DNA of 64,000 bases from Chryseobacterium sp. RU37D (lineage in GTDB: Bacteria; Bacteroidota; Bacteroidia; Flavobacteriales; Weeksellaceae). This document shows positions 33,898-42,669 of the stretch, piece by piece. The stretch lies in assembly GCF_900156075.1 (NCBI RefSeq), contig NZ_FTMM01000012.1:1-64000 (forward strand), read 5' to 3'. Positions within the stretch are counted from its first letter, which is position 1. Each line of letters opens with the position of its first letter. The notes under the pieces were generated by a model. That model was not told where the DNA came from, searched no databases, and saw only the letters and a list, made by a program, of their open reading frames with translations. The position numbers were made by a program, and so were the translations under genes.

Positions 33898-34227
33898 ATG
33901 GGAGAAGTAAATACATTTATACAAAGCATCCCTCTGAATTATTTCATCATTCTTTCTTCTGTATTATTCAGTTTAGGAGTGTTGGGCGTATTGTTGAGAA
34001 AAAATGCTATTGTTATTTTGGGTTGTGTTGAGCTTATGCTAAATTCTACGAACCTTTTATTGGCTGCATTTTCTGCGTACAAAGGTAACGGAGACGGACA
34101 ACTTTTAGTTTTCTTCATTATGGTGGTTGCTGCTGCGGAAGTGGCGGTTGGTTTGGCAATTATTGCTATGCTATATAGAAATACCCGTTCTGTTGATGTA
34201 AGTATATTTAATAAATTAAGAGGATAA
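33898..34227 (+). CDS. nuoK: NADH-quinone oxidoreductase subunit K
   Basis: A 109-residue subunit (ND4L type) with three helices and the conserved glutamates in LGCVELMLNSTNL and AAAEVAVGLAI that take part in proton movement. Ends 2 bp before nuoL. Confidence 0.96.
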   Translation: MGEVNTFIQSIPLNYFIILSSVLFSLGVLGVLLRKNAIVILGCVELMLNSTNLLLAAFSAYKGNGDGQLLVFFIMVVAAAEVAVGLAIIAMLYRNTRSVDVSIFNKLRG

Positions 34228-34229
34228 GA

Positions 34230-36143
34230 ATGGAGAATTTAATATATGCAATAGTACTTTTACCACTTTTAGGTTTTCTTATTAACGGTCTTTTCGGGAA
34301 AAATCTTCCTAAAATTGTTGTGGGTAGTTTGGCTACGGCAATGGTTTTCGGATCTTTCTGTATTGCAGTAAGTCTTTTCATGAATTTCGATTCTGAAAGT
34401 CCTGCTGTTATCGTAAAGGCTTTCAAATGGTTCACAGTAAACGGAGTTCAGATTGATTTCGGATTCCAGATCGATCAGCTTTCATTAATGATGGTAATGA
34501 TTATCACAGGAATCGGATCTTTAATTCACCTGTACTCTATCGGATACATGAGCCACGATAAAGGTTTTTATAAGTTTTTTACTTATTTAAATCTATTCAT
34601 CTTCTCCATGTTATTATTGGTAATGGGATGTAACTACCTTATCTTATTCATTGGATGGGAAGGTGTAGGATTATGTTCTTATTTACTAATCGGATTCTGG
34701 TATACTAACGAAGAATACGGTAAAGCAGCGAGAAAAGCATTCATCATGAACAGAATCGGTGACCTTGCGTTATTGATCGGTATTTTCATGATTGCAGCAC
34801 AGACAAATTCATTAGATTATATTTCTGTAGCGCAAAACGCCGGAAAATTTGAATTAGACGGAACAGTAATTATCTTTATTACAGCGAGTTTATTTATCGG
34901 TGCAACTGGTAAATCTGCACAGGTTCCATTATATACTTGGTTACCGGACGCGATGGCTGGTCCAACTCCTGTTTCTGCGTTAATTCACGCGGCAACGATG
35001 GTAACGGCGGGTATTTATTTAGTAGTAAGATCAAACTTCTTATTTACTTTAGCACCAACTGTTCAGGGAGGAATTTTATTCATCGGATTCTTAACAGCTG
35101 CTTTGGCAGGATTCTACGCATTACGTCAGAACGACATCAAAAAAGTATTGGCATATTCTACAGTTTCACAACTTGGATTTATGTTCATCGCTTTAGGACT
35201 TGGAGCTTATACAACAGCAATGTTCCACGTAATGACGCATGCTTTCTTCAAAGCATTATTATTCTTAGGAGCAGGTTCTGTAATCCACGCCATGAGCAAC
35301 GAACAGGATATGCGTTTCATGGGAGGTTTGAAAAAGTACATTCCAATCACTCACGCAACTTTCTTAGTTGGAACACTGGCAATTTCAGGATTCCCTTTAT
35401 TATCAGGGATGATTTCAAAAGACGAAATTTTAGTAGCAGCTTTTGCAAAAAATCCTATTTACTGGGTAATCTTATTCATTTTAGCAGCTATTACTGCAAC
35501 ATATATGTTCAGATTATATTATTTGACTTTCCACGGAGAGTTCAGAGGTACTGAAGATCAAAAGCACCACTTACACGAAAGCCCATCTAACATGACATTA
35601 CCTTTGATCGTATTGGCTATTCTTTCTGTTTTGGGTGGTTTAATTAATCTTCCTCACTTCATCGGTCACGGTCATTATGCTAAATTAATGGAATGGTTGA
35701 AGCCGGTTCTTACTGAGGAAAGCTTTAAACAAATGGAAGCTACTCTTTCTGGAGTTCCGTTTGGTACTGAAATGATACTTTTAGGAGCAACAGTTTTAAT
35801 GTTCTTCTGTGTTTGGTTCATTGTTAAAAATACTTACGTGAACAAGAAAAAACAAGCTCTTCCTGAAGAGCAATACACTGGATGGGAAAAACTGTCTGCT
35901 AAAAAATTATATGTTGACGAACTTTACAATGCATTAATTGTAAAAACTGTTGAAGGATTAGGACGCGGAGGAAAGATGTTTGATAAAGGTATTCTTGATC
36001 GTTTTGTAGACTTCGTAGGTGAAGGTGCTGAAGACAGCGGAAAAGCGATGAAGCGTATCCAGAATGGAAATGTAGAAAACTACATTCTAATCATGTCTTT
36101 GGCTGTGGGAATTATACTGATTGTTAACTTTATATTACAATAA
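34230..36143 (+). CDS. nuoL: NADH-quinone oxidoreductase subunit L
   Basis: A 637-residue antiporter-like proton-pumping subunit. The helical core (1-490) contains GWEGVGLCSYLLIGFW and the segment with the key Lys and His residues (GKSAQVPLYTWLPDAMAGP, PVSALIHAATMVTAG); a long C-terminal amphipathic helix region (550-620) spans the membrane arm. Its last base overlaps nuoM. Confidence 0.97.
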   Translation: MENLIYAIVLLPLLGFLINGLFGKNLPKIVVGSLATAMVFGSFCIAVSLFMNFDSESPAVIVKAFKWFTVNGVQIDFGFQIDQLSLMMVMIITGIGSLIHLYSIGYMSHDKGFYKFFTYLNLFIFSMLLLVMGCNYLILFIGWEGVGLCSYLLIGFWYTNEEYGKAARKAFIMNRIGDLALLIGIFMIAAQTNSLDYISVAQNAGKFELDGTVIIFITASLFIGATGKSAQVPLYTWLPDAMAGPTPVSALIHAATMVTAGIYLVVRSNFLFTLAPTVQGGILFIGFLTAALAGFYALRQNDIKKVLAYSTVSQLGFMFIALGLGAYTTAMFHVMTHAFFKALLFLGAGSVIHAMSNEQDMRFMGGLKKYIPITHATFLVGTLAISGFPLLSGMISKDEILVAAFAKNPIYWVILFILAAITATYMFRLYYLTFHGEFRGTEDQKHHLHESPSNMTLPLIVLAILSVLGGLINLPHFIGHGHYAKLMEWLKPVLTEESFKQMEATLSGVPFGTEMILLGATVLMFFCVWFIVKNTYVNKKKQALPEEQYTGWEKLSAKKLYVDELYNALIVKTVEGLGRGGKMFDKGILDRFVDFVGEGAEDSGKAMKRIQNGNVENYILIMSLAVGIILIVNFILQ

Positions 36144-37636
36144 TGTCTGGTTTATTATTAACATTATTACTATTACCTCTAGTAGGTTCGGGATTAGTTT
36201 TTGCATGGAAAGATAAATCCAGCAAATATTTGGCACTGGGAATTGCATTGGTTCAAATGCTTGTTACCTTCTACATTACAGCGGATTTTAATTTTACGCC
36301 AACAGTAGACAGCGTATTGCAGCACGAGATCAATTACCCTTGGTCACAATTTATGAAGAGTTCTCTTCACTTCGGGATCGATGGGATGAGTTTGCTTCTT
36401 TTATTGTTGACTAATATTTTAGCGCCAATCATTATTTTATCTTCTTTTAATGAAAATGTAAGCTACAGAAATACATTCTACGGTTTGATCCTGCTGATGC
36501 AGTTCGGTCTTGTAGGAGTTTTCACTTCGTTGGACGGATTATTGTTCTATATTTTCTGGGAAGTAACATTGATTCCGATCTGGTTTATTGCCGGACTTTG
36601 GGGTCAGGAAAATAAAAGATTTGAATTCACTACGAAATTCTTCGTATATACATTCGTTGGGTCATTATTTATGTTAGCCGGATTAATTTATGTTTACAAT
36701 CACTCTGCATCTTTTGCCCTGACAGATTTATATAATGCTCAATTAAACGAAACACAACAAACGGTGGTATTCTGGTTTATTTTCTTTGCATTTGCAGTAA
36801 AATTACCGGTATTTCCTTTCCATACTTGGCAACCGGATACGTATACCTATTCGCCAACTCAAGGCTCGATGCTTTTATCTGGTATCATGCTTAAAATGGC
36901 GGTTTATGGAGTTCTTCGTTATTTATTACCAATCACTCCCCTTCCGATTGCAGGAATTTCAGGACAGATTGTAATTATTTTAGCCATTGTAGGAATTGTA
37001 CACGGGGCTTTAATTGCTATCATTCAATCAGATATGAAGAGAATCATTGCTTATTCTTCTTTCTCTCACGTAGGATTAATGGTTGCAGGTATTTTTGCTT
37101 CTGCAGTGATCACTTTAAGAGGAACTTTCAACATCGAAGGTGCTGAAGGTGCTTTGGTACAGACTTTTGCTCACGGTATCAACGTTGTAGGTTTATTCTA
37201 CTGTTGTGATATTTTATACAAGAGATTTAAATCAAGAGACATCAGACAAATGGGAGGTTTGGCGAAAGTTGCTCCTAAATTTGCCGTGTTATTCTTGATC
37301 ATTATATTAGGTTCAATGGGAGTTCCATTGACTAATGGATTCATCGGAGAATTTATTTTGTTGAAATCTGTGTATGATTTTAACGGATTGGCGGCGGTAA
37401 TCGCTGGTCTTACGGTAATTCTTGCTGCAGTATATTTATTGAGATTCTACGGAAAAGCAATGTTTGGGCAAGGAGATGATGCTGTTTTAAGCACAGTAAA
37501 AGATTTATCTTCAGTAGAGTTTTCTGTACTGGCAAGTATAGCGGTTTTTGTGATTATATTTGGTATTTTCCCACAACCGATAATCGAAATGGTGAATAGT
37601 TCGTTGAAGTTTATCTACCAATCAATGGTAAGCTAA
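36143..37636 (+). CDS. nuoM: NADH-quinone oxidoreductase subunit M
   Basis: A 497-residue antiporter-like subunit with about 14 helices. Signatures include FYIFWEVTLIPIWFI, the key charged segment KLPVFPFHTWQPD, and IAYSSFSHVGLMV. It starts on the last base of nuoL (TAATG overlap), suggesting coupled translation. Confidence 0.97.
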   Translation: MSGLLLTLLLLPLVGSGLVFAWKDKSSKYLALGIALVQMLVTFYITADFNFTPTVDSVLQHEINYPWSQFMKSSLHFGIDGMSLLLLLLTNILAPIIILSSFNENVSYRNTFYGLILLMQFGLVGVFTSLDGLLFYIFWEVTLIPIWFIAGLWGQENKRFEFTTKFFVYTFVGSLFMLAGLIYVYNHSASFALTDLYNAQLNETQQTVVFWFIFFAFAVKLPVFPFHTWQPDTYTYSPTQGSMLLSGIMLKMAVYGVLRYLLPITPLPIAGISGQIVIILAIVGIVHGALIAIIQSDMKRIIAYSSFSHVGLMVAGIFASAVITLRGTFNIEGAEGALVQTFAHGINVVGLFYCCDILYKRFKSRDIRQMGGLAKVAPKFAVLFLIIILGSMGVPLTNGFIGEFILLKSVYDFNGLAAVIAGLTVILAAVYLLRFYGKAMFGQGDDAVLSTVKDLSSVEFSVLASIAVFVIIFGIFPQPIIEMVNSSLKFIYQSMVS

Positions 37637-37652
37637 TTTGATATTTTAAAAA

Positions 37653-39038
37653 ATGAGTGTTTTAATTATTGTTTTCCTAACGGCAGTTGTTGCGTTATTT
37701 TCAGGAGTTTTTGAACAAGGGAAATTCGCAAGATACATTGGGATTTTGGGATTAATCATCGCATTATGGGTAAGTTTCATGCCGGAATGTGCTTTCTTCG
37801 GACAGTACAGACATATGTATGACTATACAGCCAATACTGCGTTATTCACAAAAATATCAATTGTAACGACATTATTATTATTCTTTTTGGGAGGTTTTGC
37901 ATTTAGCAATCACAGAAGTCACCAATCAGAATTATATGCATTGATGCTTTTTGCATTGTGCGGTGGAATTATCCTTTTCGGATACCAAAACTTAGTAACG
38001 TTATTCTTAGGAGTTGAAATTCTTTCTATTCCATTATACGTAATGGCGGGAGCTAACAAAACAGATCTTAGATCAAACGAAGCTTCAATTAAATATTTCT
38101 TAATGGGTGCATTCGCAACAGGTTTCTTGTTGTTCGGTATTGCATTTATCTACGGAAGTGTCGGAAGTTTCGATTTATATAAAATCCAGGATTTTGGAGT
38201 TTCAAATCCAAAAGATGTGATGTTCATCTTAGGAGTATTATTGATTCTTTGTGCATTGGCATTCAAAGTAGCATTAGCACCGTTCCACATGTGGAGCCCT
38301 GATGTTTATTACGGCGCGCCTTCATTAATCACAGCTTTCATGGCAAGTGTTGTAAAAATCTCAGGTTTCTTCGCATTGTTCAGATTAATGACCATCGGAT
38401 TTGGTGGTGTTACAGAAGAATGGATTAATGTTTTTGGAGTATTCTTAATTATTACTTTACTTTTAGCAAATGTTATGGGTCTTGCTCAGACAAATGCAAA
38501 AAGAATGTTGGCATACTCTTCAGTTTCTCACGCAGGATACATCGGGTTGGTGTTCTTCGGAATGACAAGCCTTTCTACTTATAATTTAGCGTTCTATTTA
38601 TTCGCGTACGCTTTATCAACAGTAGGAGTTTTCATGTGTTTGATCTATGTTGAAAAACTGAAAAGAGAAACGTCTTTCGGAGCTTTCAAAGGATTGGCTA
38701 AAACAGAACCTTTATTGGCAACAGTAGCGGCAATTTCTATGCTTTCAATGGCAGGAGTTCCGTTAACGGCTGGTTTCATGGGGAAATTTTCTTTATTCTC
38801 TCAAGCGATGAATTCTAACCACGGAGTCTTTCTTGTACTAATAGCGGTTTTAGGTTCTGCAGTATCTATTGCTTATTATTTAAGACTCATCATTTCGATG
38901 TTCTTCTTTAAAGAAAGCACATTCAAATCTTCAGAAAAAGTAACCCTTACATACAATATTGTGGGAGTAGTTGTTCTGGCAGCAATCATTGTTTTAGGAG
39001 TTGCCCCTGACTTATTTGCAGGAATATTCGGATTGTAA
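37653..39038 (+). CDS. nuoN: NADH-quinone oxidoreductase subunit N
   Basis: A 461-residue antiporter-like subunit, last gene of the operon. It has GVEILSIPLYVM, the lysine motif FKVALAPFHMWSPDVYYGAP (FKVALAPFHMWSPD) and MLAYSSVSHAGY. A strong terminator follows at 39059-39090, closing the operon. Confidence 0.97.
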   Translation: MSVLIIVFLTAVVALFSGVFEQGKFARYIGILGLIIALWVSFMPECAFFGQYRHMYDYTANTALFTKISIVTTLLLFFLGGFAFSNHRSHQSELYALMLFALCGGIILFGYQNLVTLFLGVEILSIPLYVMAGANKTDLRSNEASIKYFLMGAFATGFLLFGIAFIYGSVGSFDLYKIQDFGVSNPKDVMFILGVLLILCALAFKVALAPFHMWSPDVYYGAPSLITAFMASVVKISGFFALFRLMTIGFGGVTEEWINVFGVFLIITLLLANVMGLAQTNAKRMLAYSSVSHAGYIGLVFFGMTSLSTYNLAFYLFAYALSTVGVFMCLIYVEKLKRETSFGAFKGLAKTEPLLATVAAISMLSMAGVPLTAGFMGKFSLFSQAMNSNHGVFLVLIAVLGSAVSIAYYLRLIISMFFFKESTFKSSEKVTLTYNIVGVVVLAAIIVLGVAPDLFAGIFGL

Positions 39039-39058
39039 AAATTCATGATAAAAATAAT

Positions 39059-39090
39059 AAACCACAACCCGCGAAGTTGTGGTTTTTTTT
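39059..39090 (+). terminator. Terminator of the nuo operon
   Basis: AAACCACAAC (39059-39068) pairs perfectly with GTTGTGGTTT (39076-39085) around a 7-nt loop, continuing into a T run. It ends 25 bp before the TTG start of the GAF gene, which must have its own promoter or depend on read-through. Confidence 0.9.
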
Positions 39091-39114
39091 TAACTTTACT
39101 CTAAATTTCACCTT

Positions 39115-41415
39115 TTGTCAGATCTCTACAAAAAAGACGCCCCATTTCAGGTATATATTTCGTTCAAAAAATATTTGGATGTGCTTGAGCATATCCGCTA
39201 TAACGACCGTTTGGAATACCGCGTCAACTATGCCGAATCGATTATCGAAAAAACAAAAAATTTCAAAGAGCTTAGAGATGGCTTTCAGGATACTTCTCTG
39301 CTGGAAAAAAATGATGACCTCATCAAACTCCTGCTGGCTGACCTCTTCCCTACCGGATTGACAAATAACGAAATAAAAGCCGCAAGCATCCCCCTTTCAA
39401 ATATTACCTTCAATTATACGGAAAGATTTAAAGCCATATTAAAAGATGCCGGGAAAGATTTCGAGATTGAGCTGAGGAATATCGACGACGATGAATTTTA
39501 TGTTTTTTGCTGCTGCCTGATTTTACAGAGCTATTTTAAACGGGATATAAAAAGTAACATTCCGTTTTACTACGACATCCCGAATAAGCACGGAATCATG
39601 AAGCATTACAAAATCACGGTGAATGCAGATTTTACGGAACTTTGCCCTACAGATAAAGCAAAAATTCCATCAGCTGAAGTCTTGGATATGTTACTCGAAA
39701 ATCTGGATGACATTAAGCTCTGGAAAAAATATTTCCCTTCAAAATCATGGATATTAAAGGGATTTTCAATTATTTCTTTGGTAGATTGTACTTCAGAAGT
39801 TGCTTTGTCGGATTTAAAATCAACAATGATTCAGATTGATCCGGAAAATTTTAATCCTGATGAGAATTTAATAGAAATTTTTAAATCTTATTTTGATGTA
39901 GCACAGCTTAATTTCGGATTAATGCTTTTCAATAAAAAAGATCAAAGGCTTGAAAAGCTGCCTATTTATGAAAATGTTTTTACCAATCATATTCTCGATT
40001 TCTGGATCAATGCTTTTGATGAAGAAACGAGAAAAAATACATTCACCAGTTTAAATCATAATTCAAAACCAATTGTCGTTTCCAATATTGAGAATCTGGA
40101 TCATGATATAAAATCGCTGCCTTCTTTCAGAATTTTAAGGGATAATAAAATCAACAGCTTTATGGTGATCCCTATCGTGAAAGATAATGAGCTGCTGGCA
40201 ATTATGGAATTTACTTCACCCATCGCAAATAGCTTCAACGGATTAAAGCTCAAAAAATTAGAGTTTTTCTCAGACATGATTTTGTTCTCCTTAAACAGGT
40301 TCAGCTTTGAGAAAAATTACCAGATCGAAGCGATTATTCAACGGGAATATACTACCATTCATGACAGCGTAGTCTGGAAATTCAGGAATGAAGCCGAGAA
40401 ATATTTCAATGCCTCTCTTGCAAAAAAAATATATACTTTAAAGCAGATTTCATTTAAAAATCTTACCCCACTTTTCGGTTTTTCAGATATCCGTTCATCT
40501 TCAGAAAAACGGTTTAGTTTAATGCTCGAAGATTTGAACCAGCAGATCGAATCGCTCCATCAAATTTTTTCGTTAATTAATTCAGAATCCGAAAAATATA
40601 TATTGGCTTTAGATATTTTTGAAAATGAATTAAACAACGAAATTAAAGCCGACAGTGAACAGCGTTTCCAGCGGTTATTGAGGGACGAAATCCACCATTT
40701 CCTGCAGGGAAAATTAGAAATAAAATCATCAAGCGAAGTCAAAGCTAAGATCAAAGATTATTTTGCCCAAGTATTTCCGCAAACAGATCTTTTCTATGCC
40801 AACAGGAAAAGCCTGGATGATTCTATCACACTCGTAAATAGAAAGCTGGCAGACATGCTGGACGAAGCTCAGGTAAAAGCCCAACAGATTTTCCCACATT
40901 ATTATGAAAGGTTTAAATCCGATGGTGTTGAGCACAATCTTTATACCGGCCAGAATATTGCCCCGGAGCTTCATTATCATTCAAAAATAGTTCATAAGCT
41001 AAGATACTGGCAATTAAAAACGATTTGTAATATGGAGCTTGAATTTCAAAATTTCAAAAAAGATCTTCCAATAAACCTCGATATTGCTTCATTAATTTTC
41101 GTTTATAATGAAAAAGTCGATATACGATTCAGAATGGATGAAAAACGATTCGATGTAGATGGAGCCTATAATTCTTATTATGAAATCATCAAAAAACGCC
41201 TTGATAAAGCTCATGTAAAAGATTCCACAGACAGGATTACCTGCCCGGGAAAGATCACTATTGTCTATTTTGGCATGGAAAATCAAAAGGAATACCTGGA
41301 ATATATTAACAAATTACAGAAAAAAAACATCCTCAAAAACGATGTAGAATTCTTAAGGGTCGAAGATCTGCAGGGAACTACCGGACTTTTGGCTTTAAGG
41401 GTTTCTTTAGCGTAA
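39115..41415 (+). CDS. GAF domain-containing protein
   Basis: A 766-residue soluble protein. A GAF-like sensor domain lies at about 260-395 (AQLNFGLMLFNKKDQRLEK to LLAIMEFTSP). The N-terminal 250 residues and the C-terminal 370 residues are mostly helical and of unknown fold; no histidine kinase, GGDEF or HD output domain follows. The start is TTG directly followed by SDLYKKDAPF; no ATG lies nearby and the 25-bp leader comes after a terminator. It is conserved in Chryseobacterium as far as I know, but the ligand and output are unknown. It ends in a terminator hairpin. Confidence 0.85.
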   Translation: MSDLYKKDAPFQVYISFKKYLDVLEHIRYNDRLEYRVNYAESIIEKTKNFKELRDGFQDTSLLEKNDDLIKLLLADLFPTGLTNNEIKAASIPLSNITFNYTERFKAILKDAGKDFEIELRNIDDDEFYVFCCCLILQSYFKRDIKSNIPFYYDIPNKHGIMKHYKITVNADFTELCPTDKAKIPSAEVLDMLLENLDDIKLWKKYFPSKSWILKGFSIISLVDCTSEVALSDLKSTMIQIDPENFNPDENLIEIFKSYFDVAQLNFGLMLFNKKDQRLEKLPIYENVFTNHILDFWINAFDEETRKNTFTSLNHNSKPIVVSNIENLDHDIKSLPSFRILRDNKINSFMVIPIVKDNELLAIMEFTSPIANSFNGLKLKKLEFFSDMILFSLNRFSFEKNYQIEAIIQREYTTIHDSVVWKFRNEAEKYFNASLAKKIYTLKQISFKNLTPLFGFSDIRSSSEKRFSLMLEDLNQQIESLHQIFSLINSESEKYILALDIFENELNNEIKADSEQRFQRLLRDEIHHFLQGKLEIKSSSEVKAKIKDYFAQVFPQTDLFYANRKSLDDSITLVNRKLADMLDEAQVKAQQIFPHYYERFKSDGVEHNLYTGQNIAPELHYHSKIVHKLRYWQLKTICNMELEFQNFKKDLPINLDIASLIFVYNEKVDIRFRMDEKRFDVDGAYNSYYEIIKKRLDKAHVKDSTDRITCPGKITIVYFGMENQKEYLEYINKLQKKNILKNDVEFLRVEDLQGTTGLLALRVSLA

Positions 41416-41442
41416 AAACTCATTTCAATCGGAATGAGTTTT
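41415..41442. terminator. Terminator between convergent GAF and HD/PycTM genes
   Basis: AAAACTCATT (41415-41424) pairs with AATGAGTTTT (41433-41442). A-rich on one side and T-rich on the other, so it can serve both converging genes. It starts at the last base of the GAF gene's stop codon. Confidence 0.75.
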
Positions 41443-41470
41443 CACATTACTTACTATTTAATTCTACTTT

Positions 41471-42646
41471 TTAAAGTGATAAAAAAGCGTACCCAAAAGA
41501 CAGCACGGAAATAATTATTCCCGCCATGAAAATTTTATACGTCGTAGATAAAAGTTTATATTTTCTGTCCAAAACCTTTCCCAGATAATATAGATCTTTC
41601 ACCATCGAATCATAAATATAATCCTTGTCTTTGATTAAATCTTTCATAGCATTGTAATAATCATCAAAAAGCATTCTATTAAAATTACCAAAAAATAAAA
41701 GATTTACTTTTCTGTCTTCTACATCCTGCTTGGTAAATTTTGTTTCAGTTACATTCGGTTTTGTAGATAAAATTGCGAAAATGATGGTAAGAACACTTGA
41801 AAACAGCAGCAAAAAACTTGGAATTATCAGGTGAGAGTTTTTAGGAGTATCAAGCTTTGGAACCAAAACAGAAAGACATACGGAAATAATGATCGCATTT
41901 ACAGAAAGTAAAATATTCGCTTTACTGTCAGCAATATCACTTAATCTGGTATGATTATTCAGCGTTACACGAAACAGAGTATCAATGCTTCTGTCAGATT
42001 TCGGCTCCTTTTCTTTCTCTTTTTTATTTTCAGAATTATCTTTTTTGTCGTCTTCTTTTTCTATTTTTTTCTCAATTTTCCTAATATTTTTCTCTTTCAA
42101 AGGCTGCCAGTTTTGTTTAGCAAAATCCGTATAGAATTTATGCTTGTTTTTAAGCATATCCAGATTTCCTGCATTCCATTCATCATTAGAAAAACATTTC
42201 ACATTGGTCAGCTCCCATTCTTTTCTCAATGCATCAGAAATATCATTGTAGTCATGGCTTGCAAAATGGCTGCAGTCAGCATCTTTTATGATTTTTTCCA
42301 AAAGATTTTGGGGTTCATAATTGATCTTTGTGGCCAGAATTAATTTTTTGACATCATCTATATAATTTTCAGGATAATTTTCTTTTTGTAAAAAATTTTC
42401 CAAAATCACTCCTCCCTTCTCTTCATGATCTTTAGCAGATTCTATGTATCCCACATCATGAAACCAAAGCGCCAATAACACCTTTTCCTGATCTTCCTGG
42501 GAAACAGATGTATTTTTCATAATTTCCTCAGCTTTATTTACTGTATACGTAGTGTGTATAAAATTATGATAAAAATATACCAAAGATAGTTTATCTTTGA
42601 ATAGGATTTCAACATAATCTTTGGCTTTTTGTAAAATGCTCATCAT
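41471..42646 (-). CDS. HD-domain phosphohydrolase fused to a PycTM-like membrane domain
   Basis: A 391-residue protein. Residues 1-165 form an HD domain (His31, His63-Asp64 in WFHDVGY, later DADCSHF). A Lys/Glu-rich linker follows (about 185-220). The C-terminal region (225-391) matches the DUF5706 family, now called Pycsar effector PycTM: RVTLNNHTRLSDIADSKAN, then two transmembrane segments (248-297), LLFFGNF and a last segment (370-390). In Pycsar defence PycTM effectors respond to cyclic pyrimidines; here no cyclase gene is adjacent, so a housekeeping or orphan role is as likely. It is divergent from 42670, 23 bp apart. Confidence 0.85.
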   Translation of the reverse strand: MMSILQKAKDYVEILFKDKLSLVYFYHNFIHTTYTVNKAEEIMKNTSVSQEDQEKVLLALWFHDVGYIESAKDHEEKGGVILENFLQKENYPENYIDDVKKLILATKINYEPQNLLEKIIKDADCSHFASHDYNDISDALRKEWELTNVKCFSNDEWNAGNLDMLKNKHKFYTDFAKQNWQPLKEKNIRKIEKKIEKEDDKKDNSENKKEKEKEPKSDRSIDTLFRVTLNNHTRLSDIADSKANILLSVNAIIISVCLSVLVPKLDTPKNSHLIIPSFLLLFSSVLTIIFAILSTKPNVTETKFTKQDVEDRKVNLLFFGNFNRMLFDDYYNAMKDLIKDKDYIYDSMVKDLYYLGKVLDRKYKLLSTTYKIFMAGIIISVLSFGYAFLSL

Positions 42647-42669
42647 CGAAATTTTGTTAACGTAAATTT

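Noticed and set aside
34937..35554. 205-residue open frame on the plus strand
   Set aside because: Shadow of nuoL in another frame; low-complexity Ser/Asn/Arg composition.
41951..42343. 130-residue open frame opposite the HD-PycTM gene
   Set aside because: It is the complement of the Lys/Glu-rich linker, giving a Phe/Leu-rich artefact that mimics a membrane protein.
41471..42646. Complete Pycsar defence system
   Set aside because: No PycC-type cyclase gene is adjacent on either side; only an effector-like domain is present.
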